Assembly (NCBI GenBank): GCA_016718525.1
Contig: JADKDD010000001.1
Coordinates: 1,488,001-1,552,000, forward strand
From: Rhodocyclaceae bacterium
Lineage (GTDB): Bacteria; Pseudomonadota; Gammaproteobacteria; Burkholderiales; Rhodocyclaceae
Reading direction: 5' to 3'
DNA: 64,000 bases
How positions within the stretch are numbered: position 1 is the first letter of the stretch; each line of letters opens with the position of its first letter. The notes beneath the pieces are model-generated. The model was not told where the DNA came from. It saw only the letters and a list, made by a program, of their open reading frames with translations, and did not search any database. A program made the translations under genes and the position numbers. Shown piece by piece: positions 1-9,012 of the stretch.

Positions 1-1407
1 GACGATCTCTGCCACGCGACCGCCGATGCCGACATCGACCTCGTCAAATATCAAGGTACCGGCTTGATTCGCTGCGCTGGCGATGACCTGCAAAGCCAAG
101 CCGATGCGCGACAACTCGCCACCGGAAGCCACTTTAGCCAACGGCCGTAGCGGTTGGCCGACGTTCGCAGTCACCAGAAAGTCAACACTCTCCAAACCAA
201 ACGCTGCGCCCTCGGGCAAGGTGTTCAACGCAATTTCGAAACGTCCGCCAACCATCGCCAGCTCTTGCATGCCGGCGGTGACCGAGGTCGACAGTGCGGC
301 CGCCGCCTTTTTGCGCACTGCGGATAGTTGCTTCGCCACTTGATGGTAAGTCGCGTTGGTTGACTTCTCGCGCGCCGCCAGAGCAACCGGATCTGCCCGC
401 AGCGTCAGTTCGTCCAGACGGGCACGCAGGCGCTGCAGCGTGGAAGGCAGTTCAGCCGGGGTCACGCGATGTTTGCGCGCCATCTGGGTGACGGCATCGA
501 TCCGCGCATCGAGTTCGCTCAAGCGTGACGGATCCATCTCAAGACGATCCTGATAACGCCGTAGCGCCAGCACCAACTCATCGAGTTGAATCAGTGCGCC
601 CTCAAACAATTGTGCGGCATCAGCCAGTGCAGAATCAAATGCGGTCAGCTCGCTGAGACGGACACTGGCGTGCTGCAAGCTGGGTACGGCCGCCGCATCA
701 CCCTCGTCAAGCGCCGCTAGTGCAGCACTGCAGCCCTCGATCAAGGACGCGGCGTTACCCAGGCGACGATGTTCAGCCTCGGTTTCCTGCCAGGCGCTCT
801 CGTCAAAATCCAAAGCCGTGAGCTCATTGACCTGCCATTCGAGCAACTCGCGCTCGCGGGTGGTTGCTTCGACATCTTGTTCTGCGGCCAGCAGCGCTTC
901 TCTCGCCTGCCGCCATGCGGCATATGTCGCGCCGGTTTCGCGAACCAGCGCAGCGGCTCCGGCGTGAGTATCGAGCAGCGCACGTTGCGCCTCGGAGCGC
1001 AGTAAAGAATGGTGTGCGTGCTGACCATGAATATCGGCAAGCAACTCGCCAATCTCACGTAACTGCCCCAGCGTGGCCGAGGTGCCGTTGATGTAGGCGC
1101 GTGACCGCCCGCCGTTATCGACCACGCGGCGCAGCAAACACTCATGCGTATCGAAATCGTGATCACGCAGCCAGGTTTCCAGGGTGCTGCCTGCAGCCAC
1201 GCTGAATTCCGCCGACACCTCCGCACGATTACAGGCGACCCGAACCACGCTGGCCTCAGCGCGCTCGCCCAAGGCAAGTGCCAGCGCATCAACCAGAATC
1301 GATTTGCCCGCCCCGGTTTCGCCGGTGAGTGCGCCAAAGCCGCCACCAAATTCCAGCTCAAGGCGGTCAACGATGACGAAATCGCGAATCAATAAACGTT
1401 GCAGCAT
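1..1407 (-). CDS. recN: DNA repair protein RecN (3' end outside window)
   Basis: SMC-like ATPase that binds DNA ends and promotes recombinational repair of double-strand breaks. The first 469 codons are visible; about 80-90 C-terminal residues lie beyond the window edge. Walker A GETGAGKS is at residues 29-36, the ABC-type signature SGGELS at 428-433 and Walker B FDEVD at 454-458. The middle third is rich in E, A, R and L, as expected for the coiled coil between the ATPase halves. The start is the ATG giving MLQRLLIRDFVIV, the standard RecN beginning. The gene is co-directional with and downstream of nadK, about 90 bp away, as in many Betaproteobacteria. A 209-residue reading frame within it is only an out-of-frame shadow. 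Confidence 0.95.
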   Translation of the reverse strand, partial: MLQRLLIRDFVIVDRLELEFGGGFGALTGETGAGKSILVDALALALGERAEASVVRVACNRAEVSAEFSVAAGSTLETWLRDHDFDTHECLLRRVVDNGGRSRAYINGTSATLGQLREIGELLADIHGQHAHHSLLRSEAQRALLDTHAGAAALVRETGATYAAWRQAREALLAAEQDVEATTRERELLEWQVNELTALDFDESAWQETEAEHRRLGNAASLIEGCSAALAALDEGDAAAVPSLQHASVRLSELTAFDSALADAAQLFEGALIQLDELVLALRRYQDRLEMDPSRLSELDARIDAVTQMARKHRVTPAELPSTLQRLRARLDELTLRADPVALAAREKSTNATYHQVAKQLSAVRKKAAAALSTSVTAGMQELAMVGGRFEIALNTLPEGAAFGLESVDFLVTANVGQPLRPLAKVASGGELSRIGLALQVIASAANQAGTLIFDEVDVGIGGRVAEIV

Positions 1408-1447
1408 TTCACCTGAAAACTTTCGAGCATAGCGAGCTAACTAGTAG

Positions 1448-1464
1448 CCCCGCCCTGGGCGGGG
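1448..1464 (-). other. GC-rich hairpin between nadK and recN
   Basis: Perfect inverted repeat CCCCGCCC-T-GGGCGGGG. It lies 3' of nadK in the direction of transcription, 40 bp before the recN start. No T-run follows on either strand, so it is a weak terminator or attenuator candidate at most. Confidence 0.35.
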
Positions 1465-1498
1465 ATGGGGGTGGGGGCGTTCAATTTTGCCTTGGCTT

Positions 1499-2374
1499 CT
1501 AGTGGCGGGGGAAAGCACTCCAGCTCAGCTTTTCGCGCAACATCGCGAAGTAGCTGTAACCGGGTGGATGCAACAAGGTAATGCTGTGCACTGTGCGGGC
1601 AACGCGAACCGTATCTCCGGCGCGCGCATCAAAACGTTGCTGTCCGTCGAAATGCACACCGGCCTCGTAGGTCGGCATCAGGCTGATCTCCACCACGCTC
1701 TGGTCGCTGATAGTGATCGGCCGGTGGGTCAGTGCGTGCGGGCACAACGGAACAATCGCAATCCCGGCAACCGAGGGGTGCAGGATCGGCCCGTTGGCGG
1801 ACAGCGCATAGGCGGTCGAACCGGTCGGTGTGCAGACAATTAAACCGTCGGCGCGCAAGACGTGAATCAGCTCGCCATCGACCTTGACTTCCAGCTCGAT
1901 CATGCGTCCGACATCGCCTTTGTTGGCGACCACATCGTTCAGCGCCTGCGCCTCAAATACCTTGACCCCGTCGCGCCAAACCTCGGCATTCAACATGAAC
2001 CGCTGCTCGCTGGTATAGGCGCCGTCGAGTACCGCTGCGACCCCTTCCAGCATGGTGCCACGAGCGATATCGGTCATGAAACCGAGTCGCCCTTGATTCA
2101 CACCCAGCAAAGGCACGCCGAATTGCGCCAGACGGCGGGCTGAGTTCAACATGGTGCCGTCGCCACCGAGTACGATTGCCAGATCTGCGTCAGCACCGAT
2201 CTGCTCATAGTCGGCCATTTCAAAATCACCGGTCGCCAGCGCGCTCGCAGTTTCCGCTTCAATCAGTACGCCCAATCCGCGCTGACGCAAAAAAGCAGCC
2301 AGACTGACGACCGATTCGGCAACTTCGGCGCTTTGATATTTGCCGATAATGGCGACAGTCGCAAAGGCGGACAT
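1499..2374 (-). CDS. nadK: NAD kinase
   Basis: Phosphorylates NAD to NADP with ATP (or polyphosphate in some members) in the cytosol. With the chosen start the protein is 291 residues, matching the usual ~290. The nucleotide-binding GGDGT motif is at residues 70-74, NQGRLGF at 93-99, and the second conserved block GSTAYALSANGP follows mid-protein. An in-frame upstream ATG at 2425 would add 17 residues (MFMAKSAAM...). It has a slightly better purine stretch in front, but the added residues do not look like family sequence, so 2374 is preferred. The gene runs divergently from hrcA, starting about 90 bp away, and is followed by recN. Confidence 0.95.
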   Translation of the reverse strand: MSAFATVAIIGKYQSAEVAESVVSLAAFLRQRGLGVLIEAETASALATGDFEMADYEQIGADADLAIVLGGDGTMLNSARRLAQFGVPLLGVNQGRLGFMTDIARGTMLEGVAAVLDGAYTSEQRFMLNAEVWRDGVKVFEAQALNDVVANKGDVGRMIELEVKVDGELIHVLRADGLIVCTPTGSTAYALSANGPILHPSVAGIAIVPLCPHALTHRPITISDQSVVEISLMPTYEAGVHFDGQQRFDARAGDTVRVARTVHSITLLHPPGYSYFAMLREKLSWSAFPRH

Positions 2375-2467
2375 GAGGGCAGTATTTGACGATGCGGGCA
2401 TAGCTGCCGATTTTGCCATAAACATATCCGCTATCCCATTGGCGCAAGCGGCGCCTGAAATTGCATA

Positions 2468-3502
2468 ATGTCGCCTATGTCCGGACTAGACCCACGCGCC
2501 CAAACCCTGATGAAAACCCTTGTCGAGCGATTTATCGCCGAAGGGCAGCCCATCGGTTCGCGCACGCTATCCAAATATTCAGGGCTGGAGCTCTCGCCGG
2601 CCACCATCCGCAATGTGATGTCTGACCTTGAGGACATGGGCTTTATCACCAGCCCGCACACCTCTGCCGGCCGGGTTCCGACCGCGCTCGGCTACCGCCT
2701 TTTCGTGGATACGTTGCTGACGGTGAAATCCTTGGCGGGCAATGAATTGTCGGAAATTAAAGAGGCGATTCAGCCCGATCAACCCACCCGCGTTATTACC
2801 CAGGCCTCACAGCTGCTCTCGCAACTGACGCAATTCGCCGGGATCGTCGTGGTGCCGCGGCACAAGCAGGCACGGATTCGCCAGATGGAGTTTCTGAATC
2901 TCTCCGATAAACGCATTTTGCTGATCATCGTCACTGCAGATGGCGATGTACAGAACCGGATTTTGTTCACCCAGCGGAATTTTTCCCAGGCTGAGTTGAT
3001 CGAGGCGGCGAATTATTTGAATCAACATTGTCTTGACCTGGATCTGGAACAAGTGCGCGTTCGCGTCATGGATGAATTGCACCAACTGCGCAGCGACATG
3101 ACGGCGCTGATGTCAGCAGCGATGCAGGCCGGCAATCAGGCGATTTCCGACACCTCGACGCAGTATGTGATCAGCGGAGAGCGCAATTTGCTCGGCGTGG
3201 AGGACTTCTCGTCAAACATGGGTCGCCTGCGCCGGGTATTCGATTTATTCGAGCAAAAGACCGGCCTCGCACAACTGTTGGAACTTTCCACTCGTGCCGA
3301 GGGAGTCCAGGTTTTCATCGGTGGCGAATCCGGTATTGCACCACTGGATGAGTGCAGCGTCGTGGCCGCACCGTATGCCGTCGATGGCCAGGTCGTCGGT
3401 ACCATCGGCGTGATCGGTCCGACCCGGATGGCCTATGAGCGCGTGATTCCGATTGTTGACATCACCGCCCGCCTGCTCTCGTCAGCGCTGGCCGCTCCCT
3501 GA
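2468..3502 (+). CDS. hrcA: Heat-inducible transcription repressor HrcA
   Basis: Repressor of chaperone genes that binds the CIRCE operator; its activity is tuned by GroEL. The length (344 aa) is normal. The N-terminal winged-helix region is recognisable around PIGSRTLSKYSGLELSPATI, followed by SAGRVPTALGYRLFVD, a hallmark of the family. The C-terminal half ends with the conserved TIGVIGPTRMAYERVIPIVD block. A second ATG at 2477 (MSGLDPRAQ) is an equally plausible start. No CIRCE-like inverted repeat (TTAGCACTC-N9-GAGTGCTAA) was seen in front of this gene, grpE or dnaK, so its targets (probably groESL) are outside the window. hemH begins 1 bp after the stop, so the two are probably co-transcribed. 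Confidence 0.96.
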   Translation: MSPMSGLDPRAQTLMKTLVERFIAEGQPIGSRTLSKYSGLELSPATIRNVMSDLEDMGFITSPHTSAGRVPTALGYRLFVDTLLTVKSLAGNELSEIKEAIQPDQPTRVITQASQLLSQLTQFAGIVVVPRHKQARIRQMEFLNLSDKRILLIIVTADGDVQNRILFTQRNFSQAELIEAANYLNQHCLDLDLEQVRVRVMDELHQLRSDMTALMSAAMQAGNQAISDTSTQYVISGERNLLGVEDFSSNMGRLRRVFDLFEQKTGLAQLLELSTRAEGVQVFIGGESGIAPLDECSVVAAPYAVDGQVVGTIGVIGPTRMAYERVIPIVDITARLLSSALAAP

Positions 3503-3503
3503 C

Positions 3504-4601
3504 ATGTCGCGCTACCACCTGGAACCGCCTCGCAAGCATGGCGACCCGCACCATACGGCGATTCTGCTGGTGAATCTTGGGACGCCCGACGCGCCCACTG
3601 CTTCCGCGGTGCGACGTTATCTCAAACAGTTCCTGTGGGACCCGCGTGTGGTCGAGATTCCCCGTGCCATTTGGTGGTTTATTCTCAATGGCATCATCCT
3701 GACCGTGCGCCCGGCCAAATCGGCAGCCAAATATGCGCAGATCTGGACCCCCGCCGGATCACCGCTGAAAGTGAACACTGAAGGTCAAGCGACCAAGCTT
3801 CAAGCCTACTTTGATGCACGCCCGGACAACGCCGTGAAGGTAGCGTATGCGATGCGTTACGGCTCGCCGGCAATCGCCGAGAAGCTCGACCAGTTGAAGG
3901 CAGGCGGTGCACAGCGCATATTGGTTCTGCCGCTGTATCCGCAGTTTGCCGCCAGCACGACCGCCAGCGTGATGGACGATGTTGCCGACTGGATCAAATG
4001 CACGCGCAATCCGCCCGAACTGCGCTTTGTGCGCAACTATCACGACGATTCCGCCTACATTGCTGCGCTCGCCACCAGCATTCGGGAAGACTGGGCAGGT
4101 CACGGCCGACCGAAAACCTTGGTAATGAGTTTTCATGGCCTGCCGGAGCGCTCGTTGCACCTGGGCGACCCGTATTTCTGCGAATGCCAAAAGACCGGGC
4201 GCTTGTTGGCCGAAGCATTGCAACTGTCGGCAGACGACTACCGCATTACCTTTCAATCGCGCTTTGGTCGCGCCAAATGGCTGCAGCCCTACACCCAGGC
4301 GACGATCGAACAACTCGCCCGCGACTGCGTCGGCCAGGAGAATTCACGCACTGATGTGGTCTGCCCCGGCTTCACCTCGGACTGTCTCGAGACACTGGAA
4401 GAAATCGCCATGGAGTGCAAGGCCGCCTTTCATGACGCCGGCGGAAAGCACTTTCACTACATTCCTTGTGTCAATCAACGCGATGACTGGATCGCCGCGT
4501 TGGCGGGCGTAGCGGGACGCCATCTGACCGGTTGGCCGGTAAGCGCTACCGTCGATAGCACAGCCGCGCAACGTGCGCGTGCCCTTGGCGCACCAATGTA
4601 A
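3504..4601 (+). CDS. hemH: Ferrochelatase
   Basis: Inserts Fe(II) into protoporphyrin IX, the last step of haem synthesis, at the inner face of the membrane. The 365-residue protein has LLVNLGTPDAP near the N-terminus, the active-site histidine in MSFHGLPERS, and the C-terminal VCPGFTSDCLETLEEI block with the conserved acidic residues. The start is the ATG 1 bp after the hrcA stop (MSRYHLEPPRK). A longer in-frame reading would overlap hrcA and has no family support. Pairing with hrcA is common in Betaproteobacteria. Confidence 0.97.
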   Translation: MSRYHLEPPRKHGDPHHTAILLVNLGTPDAPTASAVRRYLKQFLWDPRVVEIPRAIWWFILNGIILTVRPAKSAAKYAQIWTPAGSPLKVNTEGQATKLQAYFDARPDNAVKVAYAMRYGSPAIAEKLDQLKAGGAQRILVLPLYPQFAASTTASVMDDVADWIKCTRNPPELRFVRNYHDDSAYIAALATSIREDWAGHGRPKTLVMSFHGLPERSLHLGDPYFCECQKTGRLLAEALQLSADDYRITFQSRFGRAKWLQPYTQATIEQLARDCVGQENSRTDVVCPGFTSDCLETLEEIAMECKAAFHDAGGKHFHYIPCVNQRDDWIAALAGVAGRHLTGWPVSATVDSTAAQRARALGAPM

Positions 4602-4636
4602 ATTCCCGAAACTATTTGAGGCTTAAGGGGCCACCT

Positions 4637-5167
4637 ATGGAACTGAAAATTCGTCACGCCGAGCCGGCTGATTTTGCCGCGATTCATGAAACCTTCATGC
4701 AGTCAAAGGCACAGGGTGGAACGCTGCAAAACCCTTATCCTTCGGCCGAAATGTGGCGCGAACGGTTGAGCAAATCATCGGCTGATTTTGTATTGCTGGT
4801 GGCTTTGGTTGATGGCAAATTGGTGGGCAATGCGGGAATACATTTGAGCCCGCGGCGGCGCAGAACCCACGCTGCAGACATCGGTATGGCGGTACACGAC
4901 CAGTATCACAATCTGGGCGTCGGTACTGCGCTGATGGGGGCAATCGTTGATCAAGCAGACAATTGGCTCAACCTGTTACGTTTGGAGCTGACGGTATTTA
5001 CCGAAAACGAGGCGGCGATCAAACTGTACAAAAAGTTCGGTTTCGTCATTGAAGGCACCCACATTGCTTACGCGCTGCGTGACGGTGTCTACGCGGATGT
5101 TTATGCCATGGCGCGCCTGCATCCGAAGCAACCAATCCTCAAGAAAAGGGCAACGGAGGAAAGATGA
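4637..5167 (+). CDS. GNAT-family N-acetyltransferase
   Basis: Acyl-CoA-dependent acetyltransferase of 176 residues; the substrate is unknown. It begins MELKIRHAEPADFAAIHETF, the typical beta1-alpha1 of GNAT proteins. The acetyl-CoA loop appears as DQYHNLGVGTALMGAIVD (the Q/RxxGxG/A pattern is partly degenerate), and the C-terminal VFTENEAAIKLYKKFGFVIEGT is the usual motif B. It resembles the RimJ/YhhY-like L-amino-acid acetyltransferase subgroup. The start at 4637 is supported by AAGGGG seven bases upstream. Its TGA stop overlaps the ATG of the next gene by 4 bp, implying translational coupling. Confidence 0.88.
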   Translation: MELKIRHAEPADFAAIHETFMQSKAQGGTLQNPYPSAEMWRERLSKSSADFVLLVALVDGKLVGNAGIHLSPRRRRTHAADIGMAVHDQYHNLGVGTALMGAIVDQADNWLNLLRLELTVFTENEAAIKLYKKFGFVIEGTHIAYALRDGVYADVYAMARLHPKQPILKKRATEER

Positions 5168-5577
5168 TCAAGCAAGTTGGTGATACCGTGATCCAACCCA
5201 GACATCGTGCATCGTGCCACTGTGGCGCAGTGGTGCTGGAACTCGATCTGCCTGATGGAATCGTCGATCCCGGACGTTGCAATTGCTCCATGTGCGCGCG
5301 ACGCGGGGCAATCGTTGCGCGGGTTCCGCTGGCCGGACTCAAAGTGATCGAAGGTCAAGATGCGCTACATCTTTACCAATTCAACACCAAAACCGCAAAG
5401 CATTATTTTTGCTCGATCTGCGGTATCTATACCCACCATCAGCGCCGTTCCAACCCGCATCAGTTCAGCTATAACATCGCCTGCCTTGACGGCGTCAACC
5501 CCTTTCTGCTGGGCGAAGTGCCGACTGGCGATGGAATCAATCATTCGTCCGACCGCGCGGCACAGGTCTCAAGCTAG
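5164..5577 (+). CDS. GFA/CENP-V zinc-domain protein
   Basis: 137-residue member of the glutathione-dependent formaldehyde-activating (GFA) fold. Zinc-binding cysteines are visible in SCHCGAV, RCNCSMCARRG and YFCSICGIYTHH, the standard GFA pattern. The family includes enzymes that form S-hydroxymethylglutathione, but most small members have no proven reaction. It overlaps the preceding acetyltransferase gene by 4 bp (AAAGATGATC), so the two form a small operon. Confidence 0.88.
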   Translation: MIKQVGDTVIQPRHRASCHCGAVVLELDLPDGIVDPGRCNCSMCARRGAIVARVPLAGLKVIEGQDALHLYQFNTKTAKHYFCSICGIYTHHQRRSNPHQFSYNIACLDGVNPFLLGEVPTGDGINHSSDRAAQVSS

Positions 5578-5612
5578 ATTTTTTTTGCCGCTGGCATCCA
5601 ACACAACCAGCG

Positions 5613-6821
5613 ATGGCGCTTGAGAACGCAGCGGAGTATTCGTCGGTCGACGCGCAAACCCTGACGCCGCTGGTTCGTTGTCTGCTCGCCGACCAACAAG
5701 CCGATCTGCTGGATTGGTCGTTTACGCAGCTGCCGTGTTTTGGAGTCAATCCGGTGACCACAGGTATTTACCGCTTTTCCGGACACGCACAGAGCGGCGG
5801 CAAAGCCAGACCATGGTCTCTGATTCTTAAGGTTCTGCACTGGTTAGACCTTGGTAGCCGAGGTAAAGACTACCTCGACAATCCCTCGGATTGGAATTAC
5901 TGGCGACGGGAAGCTGAGGTCCATCGCTCTTGCATTCTCGCGAATTGGCACGGCGGATTGCGTGCTGTGCGCTGCTTGCGTGTTGTTGAGCCCGCGCCAA
6001 TGACATTCTGGATTTGGCTACAAGATCTCGGCGCACAAGATCAAAAGCCTTGGCCGATGGAGCGTCACGTCCTTGCGGCTCGGCATTTCGGCGAATTCAA
6101 TGGTGCCCATGCCGGCTTCGTGTCAGGTTCCGACAACGAAATTTGGTTGTGCCGCCACTTTCTGCGCAAATGGATTGGTGCACTACAAAGCTGGGGTCTG
6201 AATCAGACTCTTTCCGATGCCACTTTCTGGGCTACTCGCGACGCGCAAATCGCTTTTCGGCCGGACACCGATGTCCGCGTGCGACGATTGCTGGCGAATG
6301 CCGATGGGTTGTGCAAGCTCTTGGCGGCGCAGATGCAAACGCTCAGTCATCAAGACTGCCATCAGGCAAATCTGTTCGCCACTGGAAATCCGCTGACGGA
6401 AAACACGACGACGGCGATTGACTGGTCGTTCCTCGGACTTGCTGCCATCGGTGAAGATCTGGGTACGCAAATCGGCGGCAACTTGTTCAATCTGTTTGCC
6501 GACGCAGCGAATGCAAAAGACTACTACGGCGCCGCCACAGCGGCTTATCTCGACGGGCTCACTCAATCGGGCTGGCGGGGCAACCAGAACAGGATTTGCT
6601 TTGCTACTGCGACAGCGGCCTGCTTGCGTTATGTACCGTTCGGTGTGATGTGGCTGCAAGGCTGCATACAAGCCAAGGCACGTGGAGAACTTTCCGGTAT
6701 CGACCACCTTGCACAGGAGCGCCGACTGGACACGGATGATGTTCTGCTGCGTTGGGGTGCGGCCATGAGTTTCCTTTTGGAGCTGGGCAACGATGCAATC
6801 CGCTTCGCCGGACGCCACTAG
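5613..6821 (+). CDS. Aminoglycoside-phosphotransferase-fold kinase-like protein
   Basis: 402-residue protein of the APH/choline-kinase fold. The catalytic loop is LSHQDCHQANLFATG (Brenner-type HxDxxxxN), followed by the metal-binding TTAIDWSFLGLAAIGEDLG, where the aspartate matches the DFG/DW position. The N-terminal half is divergent and gives no clue to the substrate. Aminoglycoside resistance should not be inferred; many chromosomal members act on small hydroxylated metabolites or are uncharacterised. No clear Shine-Dalgarno sequence precedes the ATG. It lies 35 bp after the GFA-like gene on the same strand. Confidence 0.75.
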   Translation: MALENAAEYSSVDAQTLTPLVRCLLADQQADLLDWSFTQLPCFGVNPVTTGIYRFSGHAQSGGKARPWSLILKVLHWLDLGSRGKDYLDNPSDWNYWRREAEVHRSCILANWHGGLRAVRCLRVVEPAPMTFWIWLQDLGAQDQKPWPMERHVLAARHFGEFNGAHAGFVSGSDNEIWLCRHFLRKWIGALQSWGLNQTLSDATFWATRDAQIAFRPDTDVRVRRLLANADGLCKLLAAQMQTLSHQDCHQANLFATGNPLTENTTTAIDWSFLGLAAIGEDLGTQIGGNLFNLFADAANAKDYYGAATAAYLDGLTQSGWRGNQNRICFATATAACLRYVPFGVMWLQGCIQAKARGELSGIDHLAQERRLDTDDVLLRWGAAMSFLLELGNDAIRFAGRH

Positions 6822-6830
6822 CAAATAGTT

Positions 6831-7742
6831 CTAGCTTGGCAACGCGTCAAACCGACGTTTGACGAAATCACCGAGCTCGGCAATTGAATCATCGGCGTCT
6901 CGCATCTTGCCGCCAAGCGCTTGCCAGACATGCCACATGCCCGGCCAAACCTTGATTTCAGCAGTTCCACCCGCTGCTTGCACCCGCTGGGCAAGCCATA
7001 GCGAATCGTTGAGTAGCGTTTCATGCTCGCCGACATGAATCAACATTGCCGGCATCCCGCTCACGTCGGCGTAATGCGGTGACACCATCGGGTGGATCAA
7101 TGGCGTCGCACCCGCGTATGCAGCAGCTGAAACGGCCAATCGCTCCGGCGTGGGGAAATACGGGTCCACGCGCGCTTTGGTTTGATGCGTCTCGCTGGTC
7201 AGCGCCAGGTCGGTCCAGGGCGACATGAGAGCCAAGGCAACCGGCATCTGCGTCCGCGTCTCACGCAGGCGTTGAACGAGCGCCAAAGCCAGACCGGCAC
7301 CAGCGGAATCTCCGGCAACGGCTATACGGCTGGATCCCGCCGCCAGCAACTCAGCGTACGTAGCGACGGCATCATCCAACGCTGCCGGAAACGGATGTTC
7401 CGGCGCCAGCCGATAGTCAATGATCAAGCTTGCGCGTCCGGCCGCTGCGGCAAGACGCCCGGCCAAAGCCCGGTGCGTGATGCAGGATCCACCGACATAA
7501 GCACCGCCATGGAGATAGAGCACCACGCCGTCCGTAGCCGCACTGTCAGGTCGCAGCCATTCCGCATGGACCCCGGCGCTTTGCGTTACCTCGAGTTTGA
7601 CGTTCGCCGGTAGTTTGAACAGTTTTTCCGCTGCTGCTTCGCGTGCCTTGCGAAACTCCGGCAAGGGCAAGTTGAGCGCGCGCAGTTTGGCGAGCTGGCG
7701 CTTCACGACGAAATACAACAGGCGCGATTTGAGAGATTGCAC
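6831..7742 (-). CDS. Alpha/beta hydrolase, hormone-sensitive-lipase type
   Basis: Carboxylesterase-like hydrolase of 303 residues. The oxyanion-hole motif YLHGGAYVGGS and the nucleophile elbow GDSAGAG are typical of the HSL family (bacterial family IV esterases). The acid is likely the Asp in the HVGEHETLLND region and the His in WPGMWHVWQ. The start is a GTG at 7742 with AAGGAG seven bases upstream, preferred over an ATG 15 codons further out with no ribosome site. The N-terminal KSRLLYFVVKRQLAKLRAL could be a short amphipathic cap helix. The substrate is unknown; it runs convergently to the kinase-like gene, which ends 10 bp away. Confidence 0.85.
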   Translation of the reverse strand: MQSLKSRLLYFVVKRQLAKLRALNLPLPEFRKAREAAAEKLFKLPANVKLEVTQSAGVHAEWLRPDSAATDGVVLYLHGGAYVGGSCITHRALAGRLAAAAGRASLIIDYRLAPEHPFPAALDDAVATYAELLAAGSSRIAVAGDSAGAGLALALVQRLRETRTQMPVALALMSPWTDLALTSETHQTKARVDPYFPTPERLAVSAAAYAGATPLIHPMVSPHYADVSGMPAMLIHVGEHETLLNDSLWLAQRVQAAGGTAEIKVWPGMWHVWQALGGKMRDADDSIAELGDFVKRRFDALPS

Positions 7743-7864
7743 CGTTTTGCTCCTTTTGGCGGGGAAATGACAAGCGCGGAGTCGCATTTTGACGCATAAG
7801 CGCCGTCAGACTTGATTCCGGCGCACTCGTCGCCATCTCAGTGACATTACCCAAGGAATCTCCG

Positions 7865-8299
7865 ATGATCGACTCAAAAATCGTTGTCTGTCCGCACTGT
7901 CACACTCAGAACCGCGTTTTGTCGGATCGTCTGAGCCAACAGCCGCGTTGCGGCGGGTGCAAACACGCCCTGTTTGTGGGCGAAGCGCTGACGCTGACTG
8001 AAGCCACCTTTGACCGACATATTGCCCGTTCTGAACTGCCAATAGTCGTCGACTTCTGGGCCCCGTGGTGCGGGCCGTGCAAGATGATGGCGCCGGCATT
8101 TGCTCAAGCGGCAAGGGATTTGGAGCCAAGTTTCCGGCTCGCAAAGGTCAATACCGAGGACGAACAAGCCCTCGCCGCGCGCTTCAACATTCGCTCAATC
8201 CCGACCATCGCCATTTTTCGCGACGGGCGTGAGATTGCCCGTCAGGCAGGGGCGATGAATGCCGCAATGCTGACGGATTGGATCACCAAACCCCGGTGA
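7865..8299 (+). CDS. trxC: Thioredoxin 2 (zinc-ribbon thioredoxin)
   Basis: Cytosolic disulfide reductase of 144 residues. The N-terminal zinc ribbon uses Cys9/Cys12 (CPHC) and Cys29/Cys32 (CGGC), and the thioredoxin active site WCGPC is at 68-72, with the family cis-Pro in SIPTIAIF. The start at 7865 has AAGGA seven bases upstream; an in-frame ATG 8 codons earlier lacks this. Its position just before grpE-dnaK suits a stress protein, though no shared transcript is evident because grpE has its own heat-shock promoter. Confidence 0.95.
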   Translation: MIDSKIVVCPHCHTQNRVLSDRLSQQPRCGGCKHALFVGEALTLTEATFDRHIARSELPIVVDFWAPWCGPCKMMAPAFAQAARDLEPSFRLAKVNTEDEQALAARFNIRSIPTIAIFRDGREIARQAGAMNAAMLTDWITKPR

Positions 8300-8362
8300 A
8301 CCCGGCCCTGCCCCCTCGTGGCGGGGATTTTGGTGGATTGCCAATTAGTTTTCCCCAGTGGA

Positions 8363-8390
8363 CTTGAACTTAGCCAGGTAGCCCTGATAT
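8363..8390 (+). promoter_or_regulatory. Sigma-32-type heat-shock promoter for grpE
   Basis: CTTGAAC at 8363-8369, a 12-base spacer, then CCCTGATAT at 8382-8390. This matches the RpoH consensus (CTTGAA / CCCCATnT) closely at -35 and moderately at -10. It lies about 30 bp before the grpE start and has a twin in front of dnaK. Confidence 0.75.
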
Positions 8391-8417
8391 AGGGCGGGTT
8401 ATTCAAGGAGCCCGAAC

Positions 8418-8993
8418 ATGCAGGAAAACCACACCGGCGACACACGGCCTGCCGCAGACGAAATCAACGGCGCGGCATCAGCACCAACTGACGAATCTAA
8501 TCAAGGCTCGGTCGAAGTCATGCCCAGTCTTGAGGAAATGCTCAAGATCGCTGAACTCAAAGGTCAGGAGCATCACGACGCCTGGCTGCGCGCCAAGGCC
8601 GAGACCGAAAATGTCCGCCGCCGCGCCACTGAAGATATCGACAAAGCCAGAAAATTTGCTGTGGAAAAGTTCGCCGGCGAATTGCTAGCGGTGAAAGATA
8701 GTCTGGAAGCCGCACTGGCCAACGAGAATCAAAACGCAGAAAATCTGAAAGCCGGGGTGGAGCTGACCTTACGTCAACTGTCCAGTGCGTTTGAAAAGTC
8801 CCGCCTCGCCGAAATTGCGCCCCTTGGCGAAAAGTTCGATCCGCACCGCCATCAGGCAATCAGCCAGATCGAGGGACCTGATGCAGCCACCGAGGCCAAT
8901 ACGGTGCTTACCGTTCTGCAAAAGGGCTACAGCCTGGCCGATCGCGTCCTGCGCCCGGCGCTCGTGGTTGTGGCAAAGGCCAGGAACAACTAG
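8418..8993 (+). CDS. grpE: Nucleotide exchange factor GrpE (carries an in-frame repeat copy)
   Basis: Homodimeric nucleotide exchange factor of DnaK. 191 residues, with the long N-terminal coiled coil (AELKGQEHHDAWLRAKAETE region) and the C-terminal beta-wing signature DPHRHQAISQIE. AAGGAG precedes the ATG. Residues 17-25 (NGAASAPTD) in the disordered N-terminal tail are encoded by one copy of the dispersed 27-bp repeat, read on its reverse strand. The tail tolerates such additions, so function is probably intact. Confidence 0.97.
   Translation: MQENHTGDTRPAADEINGAASAPTDESNQGSVEVMPSLEEMLKIAELKGQEHHDAWLRAKAETENVRRRATEDIDKARKFAVEKFAGELLAVKDSLEAALANENQNAENLKAGVELTLRQLSSAFEKSRLAEIAPLGEKFDPHRHQAISQIEGPDAATEANTVLTVLQKGYSLADRVLRPALVVVAKARNN
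8464..8490 (-). repeat. Dispersed 27-bp repeat, copy 1 (inside grpE)
   Basis: On the minus strand it reads CAGTTGGTGCTG, ATGCC, then GCGCCGTTGA. Short-form copy lying in frame within codons 17-25 of grpE. Confidence 0.8.
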
Positions 8994-9012
8994 CCAAAAA
9001 ACTACGGCAGGA

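Noticed and set aside
741..1370. 209-residue open frame on the minus strand
   Set aside because: Out-of-frame shadow of recN, which has all RecN motifs in the other frame of the same strand.
8311..8326. Hairpin CCCC...GGGG after trxC as a terminator
   Set aside because: Only 4 bp of clean stem and no T-run; too weak to annotate.
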